From assembly GCA_963556145.1 (NCBI GenBank), contig OY744465.1, positions 7,192,001 to 7,256,000 on the forward strand: a stretch of 64,000 bases of DNA, read 5' to 3'. Source of the stretch: Hygrocybe punicea (taxonomy: Eukaryota > Basidiomycota > Agaricomycetes > Agaricales > Hygrophoraceae). A program made the translations under genes and the position numbers. Below, piece after piece: positions 33,015 to 43,701 of the stretch (its first letter is position 1; the number at the start of each line of letters is the position of its first letter). The notes under the pieces are model-generated. The model did not search any database. It had not been told where the DNA came from and worked only from the letters and a program-made list of their open reading frames with translations.

Positions 33015-36000
33015 TTTTTTTTCACTATGGAAGATGAACTTACAACTTGTTGTAATTTTCGTTTTTTATTTTGCAATACATTGGCCGTCGAATTTTTATG
33101 AGTGACAGTGATTGGAACAGTTCCTTTTGCAGGAACAAAGTTGAGGTTTCTGAAATCTGCCTTTTGATTTTTGTTCATATGTTTAATTAATTGCCATGGA
33201 GAGGGCTGTGTTGTGTATTGATTTAGTTGCTCCGTGGCTTTCCATGCGATAGCATGATGAATGTTTTTTGGAATATATGACTTTCCTTTCCATTTTCTAA
33301 ATTGATCAATGATAGAATTTCGCTGATCTCCCTTGACATGGTCTGGTAAGAGTCCTTGATATTTCAGTTTGGTAATCTCATCAAGCAGTTCTAATTCTCT
33401 GAATTCCTGCCTGAGATATCTAGAAGCACCCCCAGTAATTACTTTAGGATCAAAGCCTTGCATGATGATAGTTCCTGCTGCAGAAGCACTTCTTGATAAG
33501 CAAGTATAATAGGATTGGTGGTTTCTACAACTACTGAGGTCAACTACATTGTTAGGACGAGTACGTCCTTGACATGCATAATCAGTCATTGCAAAATTAG
33601 GTAGTACCAACACTTGTTCTCTTGACAAAGATATCACATCATCATTGGGTAATGAGCACATGGTGGAAGTGACATGTTTTGTAATCGGCACAACATTTTC
33701 AGGAAGTCCTTCTATGTTAATTTTTTTTGGAGGATTCAATAATCTGACAAATAAAGTGTCCAGTACAGTTTGTTGCTCAGGACCTATTGCACTCTGCCAA
33801 CCCACAACTATGCCCTCTGCTCCTTTGGTAATGCAGCACTCTGTTGCATCATTGTTCCTCAGCATCACTGGCATGCCTACACATAAGTCCAATCTTCCTG
33901 GTATATGATCAGAGGATGATGCATGTGGTTGGCTCCAAAGTAGCTTTTGGAGTGAAGGTTCCAATATCTTTGTGTGTCGAATAGGATCCAAAATTGTTGA
34001 CATGTGATGAGATTTTCTTTTGCTATTGGAACTAGTAGGATCATTCCATCTGTCTATGGAATAGAATGATGTTAATGGTCTCCTATTTTCAGCAGCAAAA
34101 CGTTGAATACCAAGTTCATTGATTTTGTCTTTTTGTGCATTCAATGCAGTTATAACTGACACATTCCTGAATTTCTTTTGGGCTAATTTTGGATCATTTG
34201 GACCTTTTCCTGCAACACGAGTACGAAGAAATGCAATATCTTTGGGAGTACATGCTTTGTATCTCATGTTTTCCAAAGCAAGCCTCAGTTGGACATCTTC
34301 TTCTGACTGATTGGTTTGTCTCATATTTTCACGTAATATAACAACTGTTGTTATTTGATGCCAAAGAGCTTTGCCTATAGCCGCTTCCTGATTTGCTATA
34401 GTTTGACTGGAATTGATTTGGACACCAACGGTTCCAGAGTATAAAGGAGCACCACTCATAGCTGGTGGAAGTTGGCCAAAATCTCCTGCAAATATCATAT
34501 TAATGCCACCAAAGGGTTCATCATAAACACCACGTGCTTTTGCACACTGAGCACTGATTTTATACATATCTCTGCAAGATAACATTGACACCTCATCAAT
34601 GAAAATGTAATCCACACCATCAAGATTGGCACGTACTTGTGCAAGGGAACGAGATGATCCTCCCTGATTAATTCCAAGAATGGAGTGATATGTGGATCCA
34701 TTTACAAGGGCAGCAGCACCACCGGTTGGTGCAAGAACCACAAATCGATGATTTTCGTTGTGTTTACCAAAAAAACTAGTCAATGCTTTGATGACTTGTG
34801 ATTTCCCTGTGCCTGCCATCCCACCAAGATACATGCGTAGCTTATCAGAACCGTTAATCAAGGTAGAGTGATTCGCAATGATATGAAATGCTCTCTTTTG
34901 GTCAGTGTTCAACTTGTAATCATTGATAGTTACATCAATAAGATGACGATCAGCTCTGTTTGCAGGAATAAACATATGGTTGATGTATGCTGCATCCACT
35001 ATCTTGACATCATTATATTGAAAATTTCCCAATTTATTTATGGTTGCTGTGTTTGTTGGTAAATTTTTATTTCTGTCATCGATGATTTCCTTTTTCTTTG
35101 CAAGGACTGCAGTTCTCCACAATTTTGCTGATTGTACTACAGGTGGTTCTATAGGTATCAACGGTCCTATATCTGGGGTACCATCAATACAATCATCGAG
35201 CCACCCTGACCTTTTCAAAGTTCTTTCAGTTATCAGCATTTGATCTTTCCTTTTTTGTCCTTTTTGACCAAGTTTCAGGAGTATTTCCGTGTCATTATTG
35301 TCTTCATCAATATTGTTGTTGAAGTCGTCGCCATTAAATGCAAATTCAGCATTGTGCATGTCATCCAGTTCATCAAGACCGTTTGAGGTCGCCCATGAAT
35401 ACCTTATATTTGCAGTATTATTCTTCTGACGTTTAGCAGAGAAATCATCTCTTGCATCCAAACATTCATACCGCAGACCAAAGTATTTCATGATCTCTAG
35501 TTCTTTTTTAGAAAACTCGTGGTCTATAAAAGCATTATCCCATGTTTGTAATTTACTTTTGAGTTCTTTGCCACTTCTCCATGGCTTGAAAAATGTTAAC
35601 ATTGTACAACAATAATATTCTCGATCACCACGGTCAGCCCTTGGCAAAGTGTTCGGAATAAAATTAGGAACTATGAAAGGATCATTCCCTTTCATTTTGG
35701 CATGGTGGGTAAGATATTGTGGATGATTGGAATGTAAAGTATAATCATTTTCAAATTTTGTCAATTTATTAAGATCAACTTCATTTGTTTTATCAGCTAT
35801 TTCTGTGCCTGCATGTCTATTCAAACTATCAGGTTTTGGAATTTCATCTATCTCCATGAGTATATCATTATCAACGACATCAGACAAGTTGTCATCACTG
35901 GAATAGTCAACATTAGTAGGTTCAGTGCAAGAGTCAGACAAATCATCACAGCCTAGATTGTCAAAAATTTGGTTTTGCACTGGTTCTTTTCTGGCCCTTT

Positions 36001-38848
36001 TGGTCTTTGTTTTGGTGCGTCTTTTCTTTGGTTCCATAGTGGCAAGACGTATCCAGTCATACAGTGATACATTATCATACAAGGCGGGTCTGAACATATA
36101 ATTATTTACTTTGGAAAGTCCAATGTATGCGCCATTATTCTTACCAATAACAACCTTTTGTGCATTATTTTGGTCTTCACATATATTAGGAATTTCTTCA
36201 TCAGACCATGCACTGATAACCTCTTTAACATAAGATCTCCAAAAGAATGGCACAAATTTATGACTGGTGTAGTGATCAGGATTTCCAAGGACATATAATG
36301 AAGCCATTGGAGCACCAATTTCCATTTTGGAGGTGAGTGAATTGACTATTTGTGTAAACAGCTTTCTGACTTTGTCTTTTCTTTTCAGGTCGCCACCAAT
36401 CATTTCGGAATTCTTATCAAAAATACTTTTTATCACTTCAAAAATGCTATAGGTCTTCAAGGAGAATTTTGTAATATAATCTGTTATGTATGGAACTATG
36501 GCCTTTATAGCAGTACCTGATAATAAGCTGGTCACATCAGAATTGCATCGTAGCATATATGTAACTTCAGGTGTCACCGTGTTCATCCAAGGTTCACCAT
36601 GCTTGAGGTTGAGAGCACCAGTGTTAGGTTCTACAAAAGTTTGTTGAAAGATATCACAGGGAAATCGTCGTTTACATTCACCTTTTGAATTAAGACAGTA
36701 TGGCTTTTTTTTGCCATCATGCCTGTTATGTACATTTAATCGCAATAAAAGATCATCTACAACATCTTGAAACCTTTGCCACCATGTTGATCTTTTGTTG
36801 TGATATTGACAATTCATGGAACAATTATATGATGGTGGATCTGGCATGACACATGTTGGTGGTTGATATTCAGGTTTCGACATTGTCTGTTCCATTTTCT
36901 GTGATACCTCATCTTTAGAACCTGTCATGAATTGTCCTACACACAAACTTTCCAAATATTCCACTAATCTTTTCTGAAAGTCAGAATTTTCACCCATAAT
37001 TTTGTCACGTATTTCCTGAGGTGTAAGGCATCCCTTTATCCACAACAGCATATGAAGATGCAAGGTAAGACGTCCTTGTTCCTCTACCGTTGCATAATAA
37101 CCTGATGTGTTTCCATACAGGCCAGGATGAGATTCATTTATTCCTAATATATGTTTGATGAACATTTCAGTAGTAAAGTGAAAGAAGCGGGCTCCAGCAA
37201 CTGGATTGTTTGCAATTAGTTTGTAACAATCCTGGGGTAGACGTAGTTTAGGATAAAACTTTTCTTTGTTGTCAGCATAATATAAGCATAGTGGGTGATT
37301 GATGTCTGCAGGTGCAAAAGTGATAAACCAAGTCGGAGCACCAATATAGGATATCAGAGACCAAATCTCATTTCGCATGTATTTCTTGTTAGTAATTGAA
37401 CCTTTGACCTGACCAGCTACGTGATCCAGATCAGAAATGAGTTTATAGCATGCTTTCTCTTCCGATGTATCTGGTTTGACTCTATCACCTCTAGATAATC
37501 TCTTAGAGAGGTCATCCAAAACAGCTGTATTGATATTCATCAGGCGATCTGCAATATCGTTGAAATTATGTTTATTAGTCAACAAATATCCTCCGGTTGT
37601 ACTGTCCTTGATTTGTTCTTGATTGAATGCAATCAATGGAAAATAGGGATCGGTTTGAAATCTTTTGTCATGGTACATCAGGAGATGTCTTTTGTGCATC
37701 ATATCACTGATGCTTAAAACATCATTGTCTATGCTGCTAATACCACCCAAGCCATATGGAAATAGGCAGGGAAACATCATAGGATATAACTGAGGATTAT
37801 TAAAGAACGATTCTGGATTTCTAGCATGGCTTATGGCAAGAACACCACCATGGTCATCTATCAAGTGCTTGGTCGCTCTAGCTATTAATGCCTTTGGACT
37901 TGTAATATCTAGATTTTCGCCAGTTACTCCACTAACAACAAAGGGACAAGGCCCATCTTCCACACCATCTTCCACTTCATTGTCAAATGCACTAGTGGCT
38001 TCTGGTTCCTTATTTGTGTCTGCTGGTCGATATGCAACCACAACAGGAATTCCATGATCTGGATATTGTGCTAGATTTTCATAGGAGATATCTAAATCAT
38101 AGTAATCCATGTGATTCAATTTCAGCCATTCTAAAGCTGCAGAAACTCGCCTTCGGCGAACCAATAAAGGCGTTCGCTCCATGTCTTCTGGAGTTGGTCT
38201 GGCAGGACCAGTGAAAATAAACGCTAGCACTTCATCAAGTTCTTTAATTGTTGGAGGCAACCGTTGATATATCTTTGGTGTTGGGTTTTGAAACATGATG
38301 GCATTTGCTTTCATTTTATGCATCCCAGAGGAGACACGAACAATACATTTGTTGTGACGAACACGGGCAATCAAAAGTTGTTCAGCAAATGTTAGATTTT
38401 GAAGTTGTGCAGGAATTCTTCCCATCCAAAGTCCATTCGCCAAAGCATATTTGGGAGTTTGGCCTTTATTCAGACTGAGCACACATGGTTTGCATATCCA
38501 TTTACATGTGTCATCTAGCACTGGACCTTTTATATCCTCTATTGGATCAGAACAATGATATCGTTCACATCTTGTGATTCCCATATTGTCTCTAGTTAGT
38601 ATTTTCAGATTAACCTTCGTCTTTGACAATAAAGACATGTTTTTCAATGCAACCAATTGACCACATACAGCACACCCACTTTCTTGGAAACATTCAGGTG
38701 ATGTATCTCTGCACCAGTTGCTGATTATGGTTTCCTTCAATTCAATAGATGGAGGAGGAGGAGGAAATAATTGCTCATCTGACTTGTCCAATTCTTCTTT
38801 CATTTGAGCCTGAGTTTCTTCTTTGCCGCACTCATATGTTTCTGTCAT
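32993..38848 (-). CDS. Helitron B Rep-helicase (RepHel), 1951 residues
   Basis: A single intronless frame. N-terminal zinc-like motifs (ESGCAVCGQ, CKPC) lead to a DUF6570-like region (LLIARVRHNKCIVRVSSG, ERTPLLVRRRRVSAALEWLK). The Helitron-like Rep domain follows with the HUH motif in LTLHLHMLLW (about residue 598) and the two-Tyr motif YITDYITK (about 786) that would nick and join single strands. The C-terminal PIF1-like helicase has GGMAGTGKSQ (Walker A, about 1340), FIDEVSM (Walker B), GDFGQLPP, RENMRQ, ACQGRTRPNNVVDLS and CLSRSASAAGT. All key residues are present, so the enzyme could be active. It ends at 32993 only because the frame runs off after an A8 run; its H1 relative continues into the protease. 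The Met at 38848 follows an in-frame TGA seven bases upstream (38855-38857), and the real start may be further upstream. Confidence 0.9.
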   Translation of the reverse strand: MTETYECGKEETQAQMKEELDKSDEQLFPPPPPSIELKETIISNWCRDTSPECFQESGCAVCGQLVALKNMSLLSKTKVNLKILTRDNMGITRCERYHCSDPIEDIKGPVLDDTCKWICKPCVLSLNKGQTPKYALANGLWMGRIPAQLQNLTFAEQLLIARVRHNKCIVRVSSGMHKMKANAIMFQNPTPKIYQRLPPTIKELDEVLAFIFTGPARPTPEDMERTPLLVRRRRVSAALEWLKLNHMDYYDLDISYENLAQYPDHGIPVVVAYRPADTNKEPEATSAFDNEVEDGVEDGPCPFVVSGVTGENLDITSPKALIARATKHLIDDHGGVLAISHARNPESFFNNPQLYPMMFPCLFPYGLGGISSIDNDVLSISDMMHKRHLLMYHDKRFQTDPYFPLIAFNQEQIKDSTTGGYLLTNKHNFNDIADRLMNINTAVLDDLSKRLSRGDRVKPDTSEEKACYKLISDLDHVAGQVKGSITNKKYMRNEIWSLISYIGAPTWFITFAPADINHPLCLYYADNKEKFYPKLRLPQDCYKLIANNPVAGARFFHFTTEMFIKHILGINESHPGLYGNTSGYYATVEEQGRLTLHLHMLLWIKGCLTPQEIRDKIMGENSDFQKRLVEYLESLCVGQFMTGSKDEVSQKMEQTMSKPEYQPPTCVMPDPPSYNCSMNCQYHNKRSTWWQRFQDVVDDLLLRLNVHNRHDGKKKPYCLNSKGECKRRFPCDIFQQTFVEPNTGALNLKHGEPWMNTVTPEVTYMLRCNSDVTSLLSGTAIKAIVPYITDYITKFSLKTYSIFEVIKSIFDKNSEMIGGDLKRKDKVRKLFTQIVNSLTSKMEIGAPMASLYVLGNPDHYTSHKFVPFFWRSYVKEVISAWSDEEIPNICEDQNNAQKVVIGKNNGAYIGLSKVNNYMFRPALYDNVSLYDWIRLATMEPKKRRTKTKTKRARKEPVQNQIFDNLGCDDLSDSCTEPTNVDYSSDDNLSDVVDNDILMEIDEIPKPDSLNRHAGTEIADKTNEVDLNKLTKFENDYTLHSNHPQYLTHHAKMKGNDPFIVPNFIPNTLPRADRGDREYYCCTMLTFFKPWRSGKELKSKLQTWDNAFIDHEFSKKELEIMKYFGLRYECLDARDDFSAKRQKNNTANIRYSWATSNGLDELDDMHNAEFAFNGDDFNNNIDEDNNDTEILLKLGQKGQKRKDQMLITERTLKRSGWLDDCIDGTPDIGPLIPIEPPVVQSAKLWRTAVLAKKKEIIDDRNKNLPTNTATINKLGNFQYNDVKIVDAAYINHMFIPANRADRHLIDVTINDYKLNTDQKRAFHIIANHSTLINGSDKLRMYLGGMAGTGKSQVIKALTSFFGKHNENHRFVVLAPTGGAAALVNGSTYHSILGINQGGSSRSLAQVRANLDGVDYIFIDEVSMLSCRDMYKISAQCAKARGVYDEPFGGINMIFAGDFGQLPPAMSGAPLYSGTVGVQINSSQTIANQEAAIGKALWHQITTVVILRENMRQTNQSEEDVQLRLALENMRYKACTPKDIAFLRTRVAGKGPNDPKLAQKKFRNVSVITALNAQKDKINELGIQRFAAENRRPLTSFYSIDRWNDPTSSNSKRKSHHMSTILDPIRHTKILEPSLQKLLWSQPHASSSDHIPGRLDLCVGMPVMLRNNDATECCITKGAEGIVVGWQSAIGPEQQTVLDTLFVRLLNPPKKINIEGLPENVVPITKHVTSTMCSLPNDDVISLSREQVLVLPNFAMTDYACQGRTRPNNVVDLSSCRNHQSYYTCLSRSASAAGTIIMQGFDPKVITGGASRYLRQEFRELELLDEITKLKYQGLLPDHVKGDQRNSIIDQFRKWKGKSYIPKNIHHAIAWKATEQLNQYTTQPSPWQLIKHMNKNQKADFRNLNFVPAKGTVPITVTHKNSTANVLQNKKRKLQQVVSSSSIVKKKTKNKYY

Positions 38849-38854
38849 TTTTTG

Positions 38855-39928
38855 TCATCTGTACCACTGTTTACACAGGTCTTTATGTGATTTAATATCA
38901 TGCACATGAAAAATAGAAACATGAGTATCACAAGCTGAACAATTATGCCTCATTAATGCCACAGATAGATCTTGTCCATGTAATCTTCGTAATGTCTTTG
39001 ACAAATATATACCATGTATTGTTGTTATTTCACCAATATCCTTCACTGTCAAATTTGGCAGAAGTTCATGTAAAGGCATTTTAACACATGCATATGTTTT
39101 TCTATCTTCATATAAAGTGTTGGCTGTTTGTTCATCAATATGCCCCACATATTCGAATAATATGTCAGAATCATGGTTGATATTATTAGACGGTAGCATA
39201 AAAGATTGAAGAAAGCTAAACTTGAATGTTGGTATTCGTTTACCACCACCAATGTAGTCATATCTATGAACGAAATTTATATATAACGATTTAAACAAGT
39301 GTCCGAATAAATTCAAATTGAACACAATTATGTTTGAACGGCTATGCCGTATTATGAAACATAGTGTGGTCCACAGCAACGTTGCATGTGATAGAGAACT
39401 AGTAATACAATGAAATAAATATGTTTTGAAATCATGTCGTCTCAATAGCGATCGCATAAGCAATGCTTTGATCATTTTACAACGACATTGGACAGTGATA
39501 GGTTTGAGAAGACAATACAAAGCAAAGAGATATTTAGGAGGTAAGAAATATGTTCTTGCATATTGAATAGAACGTATTCGCATTTTGAAGGCGCTATTTT
39601 TAAATGTAGTCCAAACGAATAATGGATCGACTGTCAAGTTATCTTTTGTTTCTTTTGTTATTCCAATGATCTTTACATATAGTGTTGCATTTATTTGCAT
39701 CAATATTGTTGCATCGCCCTGATCTGGGGCCAACTCATGTTCTATGAGTTTTCTTTGAAAAACATCCAATTCTTGGGTCAAGGTCGATATCACAGGACAG
39801 GAAATTGGTTCAGGAGAGATATACATAAGTTTGTCTTGGCATAGTTGTGGAAATAATGTTGCATTTGCAAGGAAATATAGATAAGTCAAACATGCAATGC
39901 AGACACGGATGATGTTGTGGGGATTCAT
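38855..39928 (-). CDS. Helitron B N-terminal part of Rep gene, before an in-frame TGA
   Basis: A 357-residue frame in the same phase as the RepHel, ending at TGA 38855-38857, with only QK before the RepHel Met. Its C-terminal part, KMPLHELLPNLTVKDIGEIT and HNCSACDTHVSIF, aligns with the H1 segment VPLLNIIPHVPIRM and HNCTNCKQYISIF. In H1 that segment is joined in one frame to the zinc-motif start of RepHel. It is therefore probably the N-terminus of one long protein, interrupted here by a nonsense change, by stop readthrough, or by a missed intron. The CxxC pair suggests zinc binding. Upstream of LLRRHDF the sequence is rich in hydrophobic residues and I do not recognise it. Confidence 0.6.
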   Translation of the reverse strand: MNPHNIIRVCIACLTYLYFLANATLFPQLCQDKLMYISPEPISCPVISTLTQELDVFQRKLIEHELAPDQGDATILMQINATLYVKIIGITKETKDNLTVDPLFVWTTFKNSAFKMRIRSIQYARTYFLPPKYLFALYCLLKPITVQCRCKMIKALLMRSLLRRHDFKTYLFHCITSSLSHATLLWTTLCFIIRHSRSNIIVFNLNLFGHLFKSLYINFVHRYDYIGGGKRIPTFKFSFLQSFMLPSNNINHDSDILFEYVGHIDEQTANTLYEDRKTYACVKMPLHELLPNLTVKDIGEITTIHGIYLSKTLRRLHGQDLSVALMRHNCSACDTHVSIFHVHDIKSHKDLCKQWYR

Positions 39929-41016
39929 GAGGATTTGTGACAGTAAGAGGAAACACCGCCCATTTAACTAGTCAAGTGGTTCGGATCATGAATAACAATT
40001 AACACAATGGGATTGATCATATGACATTATATTATTTGTAAGCTTTTCCCAAAACACCATAAGGCGTGCCTGAATCTTTAGAAATCTGTGTTTACTTTTT
40101 TTATTCCATTCTATGTTCCTGTGACATGCCTTGATACAGGCCAAAAATGCATCTGTATCATGAATAGCTGCCTTACGATCTTATTAGGGGTCTGGCTGAC
40201 AAGACATTGATCAAACCGACTGAGAAGAACAATGGTACCCCCTTTTAAGATATTTTGTGGATTTAATCTTCAGAGTCTCAGTGATATTTATTTCTAGCTT
40301 GCTCAACAGACAAAACAGGTATTGAAGTTGAACAACCAGGCTGTTTGACAACTGTGCATATTTGACAATTGCTTGGTAATTCATGGAAATTATCATTGTT
40401 CTTCATCCTTGTCAGAAATACATTGTCATTTTTATGGAGCTGTACGTATCATTCCCACACAAGTATACTGTATTATTCCGGTACCAAAGAGTCATAGCTC
40501 CCCTTGGAGTGACAGTTATATCTTCCACTACAAGAGGGGGTTTTGTTACTCTTGTATCATTGTATCCTCATTTAATAGGTCCATAAAGTTCGTGATTCTG
40601 GTTTCTTACATATATTCAATTTGAATTTTCATTAGCCCGAATGAGAGTCATCTCAGGTTGTCCTTCTCAAGTTGAGTGTGTAGGTGGTTGTACAACTGAA
40701 CTGAAAGTAATGCATTCACCAGGATATATTTTAGACAAACAGATTTTCAGTCAACAAGATTGATGCCTTATGCTGTATCTATGCTCACTATCATGCTCAA
40801 TTCTTATGGTCATAGGACAGTAACACAAACCATTTTTAACGGAGCAAAAAGAAATACATATATAGAAACTGTACAAATGTTAATAGTAGCGATGTATGAG
40901 GAGGACATTTGAGGGCACAGATTGTCACCAAGTTTCCAGAAATCAACGACTGGGATACAGTCTTTTTAGTCAAATATAATGAATACTCCACAAAAGAAGG
41001 ACTTACTCCTCCGAAA
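39929..41016. other. Spacer between RepHel gene and cargo in Helitron B
   Basis: About 1.1 kb, AT-rich, with only short frames on both strands (for example 40373-40624 plus) that show no motif. It may hold the RepHel promoter (minus strand). No terminal or satellite repeats were noticed. Confidence 0.35.
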
Positions 41017-42940
41017 TTAAGGCCCGGGATCAAGTTTGGATGTCGATGGCTTGGGAGATGAAGGCCTCGTTTGGCTTGGAGTAATGGAGAGTAGGATTTC
41101 GGGTGGAACGATGTTGCTCCAATCCACATCCATTGATGAAGCGCTGGGCTCTGCAGGGGTCGATGACTGGTGGCGTGACGATGCACACGTATTGGGACGG
41201 AATCCTAGGACATGGAGAAGATCAGAATTGGAATATATACAGCCTATGATGTAATGTTGAAATACATACCCGGAGTCGGAGACTTCTTCGGTGGCTTCAC
41301 CAGGTTGAGCTTCTCTACGATAATGCCCGCTTGCTCCGAAGCAACATCCAATTTCCTCCTCTTTGCCATCTCGCCATCCTCGTGACCATCGCTGGGAGAC
41401 ATCTTTTCAGGTTCAGGAGATCCGTCATCGTTGTCCATGGTTATATCATTATCAACATCCAACAACCCCGCCCACTCTGGTCCTAAAATGTCCAACTTCG
41501 CGGATTCCGGTGCCACAACATCCGGCTCGGGGGCGATGGGTGGCTTAATCTCCATTGTCAATTTCTCCGATGCCGATTGCCGGGTTGTGCGCGACGACCC
41601 AATTTCAACAGCGACTGCGAGATGTCAGTGCATTAATCATAACAAGGTGAGCAACGTACGCATTTGGGCCTTAGACCGCTTCTTCTTTACTGGGGCTACG
41701 TCCTCCTCCATCTTTATGTCGTCTATACATGAATAAATGTGTTGGATCATCGTTTTGATATTCGGAATTCAATAACTCACCCTCATCGTCGTCCTCGGCT
41801 TTGGACTTGATTGTGCGCTCTGTCATGATGAAGGGTTTGCATGTATGACAATCACAGACAATGAAAGTACTTACTGGACTTGGGCTTGGGCTTGGGCTTC
41901 TTTTTGTCCTTCTCGGACGAATTGTCTGCGCCACCTGAATATTCAATAGATCTATACACCACTATGGTTGAAAATTTGTACAAACCAGCAGAAGATGCCT
42001 TCTGTTTTTTGACCGATTTTGACTTGGCTTTGCCCTTGCCCTTGCCCTGGGCAACTGGCTCCTCTGCAAATGTATTATATCATTAGCACAATCACACATG
42101 TAATTCTAGATCACACCTTCATCATCATCCGCCACATCAGAATTGACGAGGACACTATGTCCTTTACACCAAGCAATAACATGACCGATGATCTCGAGCT
42201 TTGTGGCGTCCGGAAGCCCACCGAATGACCAATTTGCCAAGGTTCCGCTGTGCCATGCTGGCACGGATTCGTCGTATTTTGCCCAATCTATGATGCCAGA
42301 CGTGAGAATTCATTTGGCCATAAATACATATATACTTACCTAGATCCTTGGGCTTGATCTCGGTGTTCACAGCGCCATGTTGAATCAAAGCCGATGGAGA
42401 ATGTTTCCCGACATAAAATTCTTTCAGGAGCCAATCATCGAAGATCTTGCTTCGCCAGTCACAGGTAACCTCGTTTGCCCGTTTCGCCACCAAGACTTCT
42501 GCCCAAATTTCGTCCATGACGGTGTCGGTATACTTGAGGTAATCCCAAAGTGAATCGGTCCCTTCCTTATCATTTTTGACGTAGTCCGGCGAGTAGTTGG
42601 GTGCCTTGTTGTATGCGATGGCTGCTGTCGCGTAGATGTACATATCCATTTGATAAATCAAGCGACGGAGCGGTTCCTCGTATCGTTCGGGGATTTCGCG
42701 CCATAACTCACCTCGGGCGGTGGCATCGTGGGGGTGTGTCTTCAGTACATAGAGATTACGAGAAAATACGGGAATGGTGCCGGATTCCTTGTTGGGTGCC
42801 GGAATCTTGGGCGGGACCATGTACTGGATTTGGAAGATGCGATGTAGCTCCTGCAGCTTTTTGGGCGGCGCATCAGGCCAGTACTTGAAGGCGGCGGGAT
42901 TGACAGCGGGAGTCGAGGTTTTGACGACTGGCAAGGACAT
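41017..42940 (-). CDS. Cargo gene 1: hypothetical protein with Lys/Pro-rich linker
   Basis: Spliced minus-strand gene in Helitron B. The Met at 42940-42938 starts MSLPVVKTSTPAVNPAAFKYW. The first exon (42340-42940) contains ELHRIFQIQYMVPPKIPAP, RRLIYQMDMYIYATAAIAYN and DDWLLKEFYVGKHSPSALI. Later exons give WAKYDESVPAWHSGTLANW, a Lys-rich QGKGKGKAKSKSVKKQK linker (nuclear signal), acidic stretches, and a tail ending near KLDPGP with TAA at 41017-41019. At least six small introns are suggested by frame changes with GT...AG borders. The domain is unknown to me. Introns within a Helitron point to capture of a host gene at the DNA level. Whether it is expressed is unknown; I see no nonsense codon inside the long first exon. 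Confidence 0.55.
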
Positions 42941-43701
42941 GGTAGATGAAATAAAAGTTTTTTGGTCGACGTGTGAGGCGATTTGAGAGCAAAAGAAAAG
43001 GGCGGATTTATTACTCAACGCTCCAGACTATGAATACGGATGTCACGACCACATGACCAGATCAATCGCCACATGTTCGACCTCATGTTCGGCTTCTTTG
43101 CATGCATAAACAACAGATCTATTTATTTATGTTTTTGATGTGGCTCGAGCTTAGAAGTTGTCCAAAGCTAGTAATTGCACGCAGAAAACCGACATGTGCA
43201 GCGTATGGAAATATTTTCCAGTTGGTAAGGCGATAAATCGAGTTAATTCGTTCGATGAATATTCACGGACTGGTCCGTTGACGGAAAAGCACAACAAGTC
43301 TGACTTGTTGGATGGATGTAGAGGGACTAGATATACTACAACAAACATGTTGTTTGGTGTGTTCGGTCACCGGACATGTTTGGTGGATGTCAATGTATGA
43401 CTAGATATACTACACCGAACACACCGAACACGTCCGATCTGTTCGGTGGATATTGCTCTTTCAAGACATTTAAATGATTCCATTGCTGATCAACGTGTTT
43501 GGCACGTGTTCGTTGTTTTATCATTGCCACTCTTGTCAGGTGACATAATTCCGACGTCTTATAATTAGAAGGTTTGTGGAATCGTCACCACCCGCTATCA
43601 ACCACCCTGAAAGTAATCAATCATTAAGGTATTGATGTATTAATGATATCTGTGTCTGTTCCTCATACCACCCATCCGAAATCCTGCCTAGGTCCACAAA
43701 C
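42941..43701. other. Divergent spacer of cargo genes 1 and 2, with GTTCGGT cluster
   Basis: Between divergent cargo genes. At 43330-43450 a cluster of GTTCGGT/ACCGAAC words with 'gactagatatactacaccgaacacaccgaac' (split across 43401-43432) matches the satellite inside Helitron A (54650-55170). The rest is promoter-like, AT-rich sequence without a frame of note. Confidence 0.5.

Noticed and set aside
38855..38857. TGA as selenocysteine codon
   Set aside because: No selenoprotein context and no SECIS-like structure is evident. Loss by mutation, readthrough or an intron is simpler.
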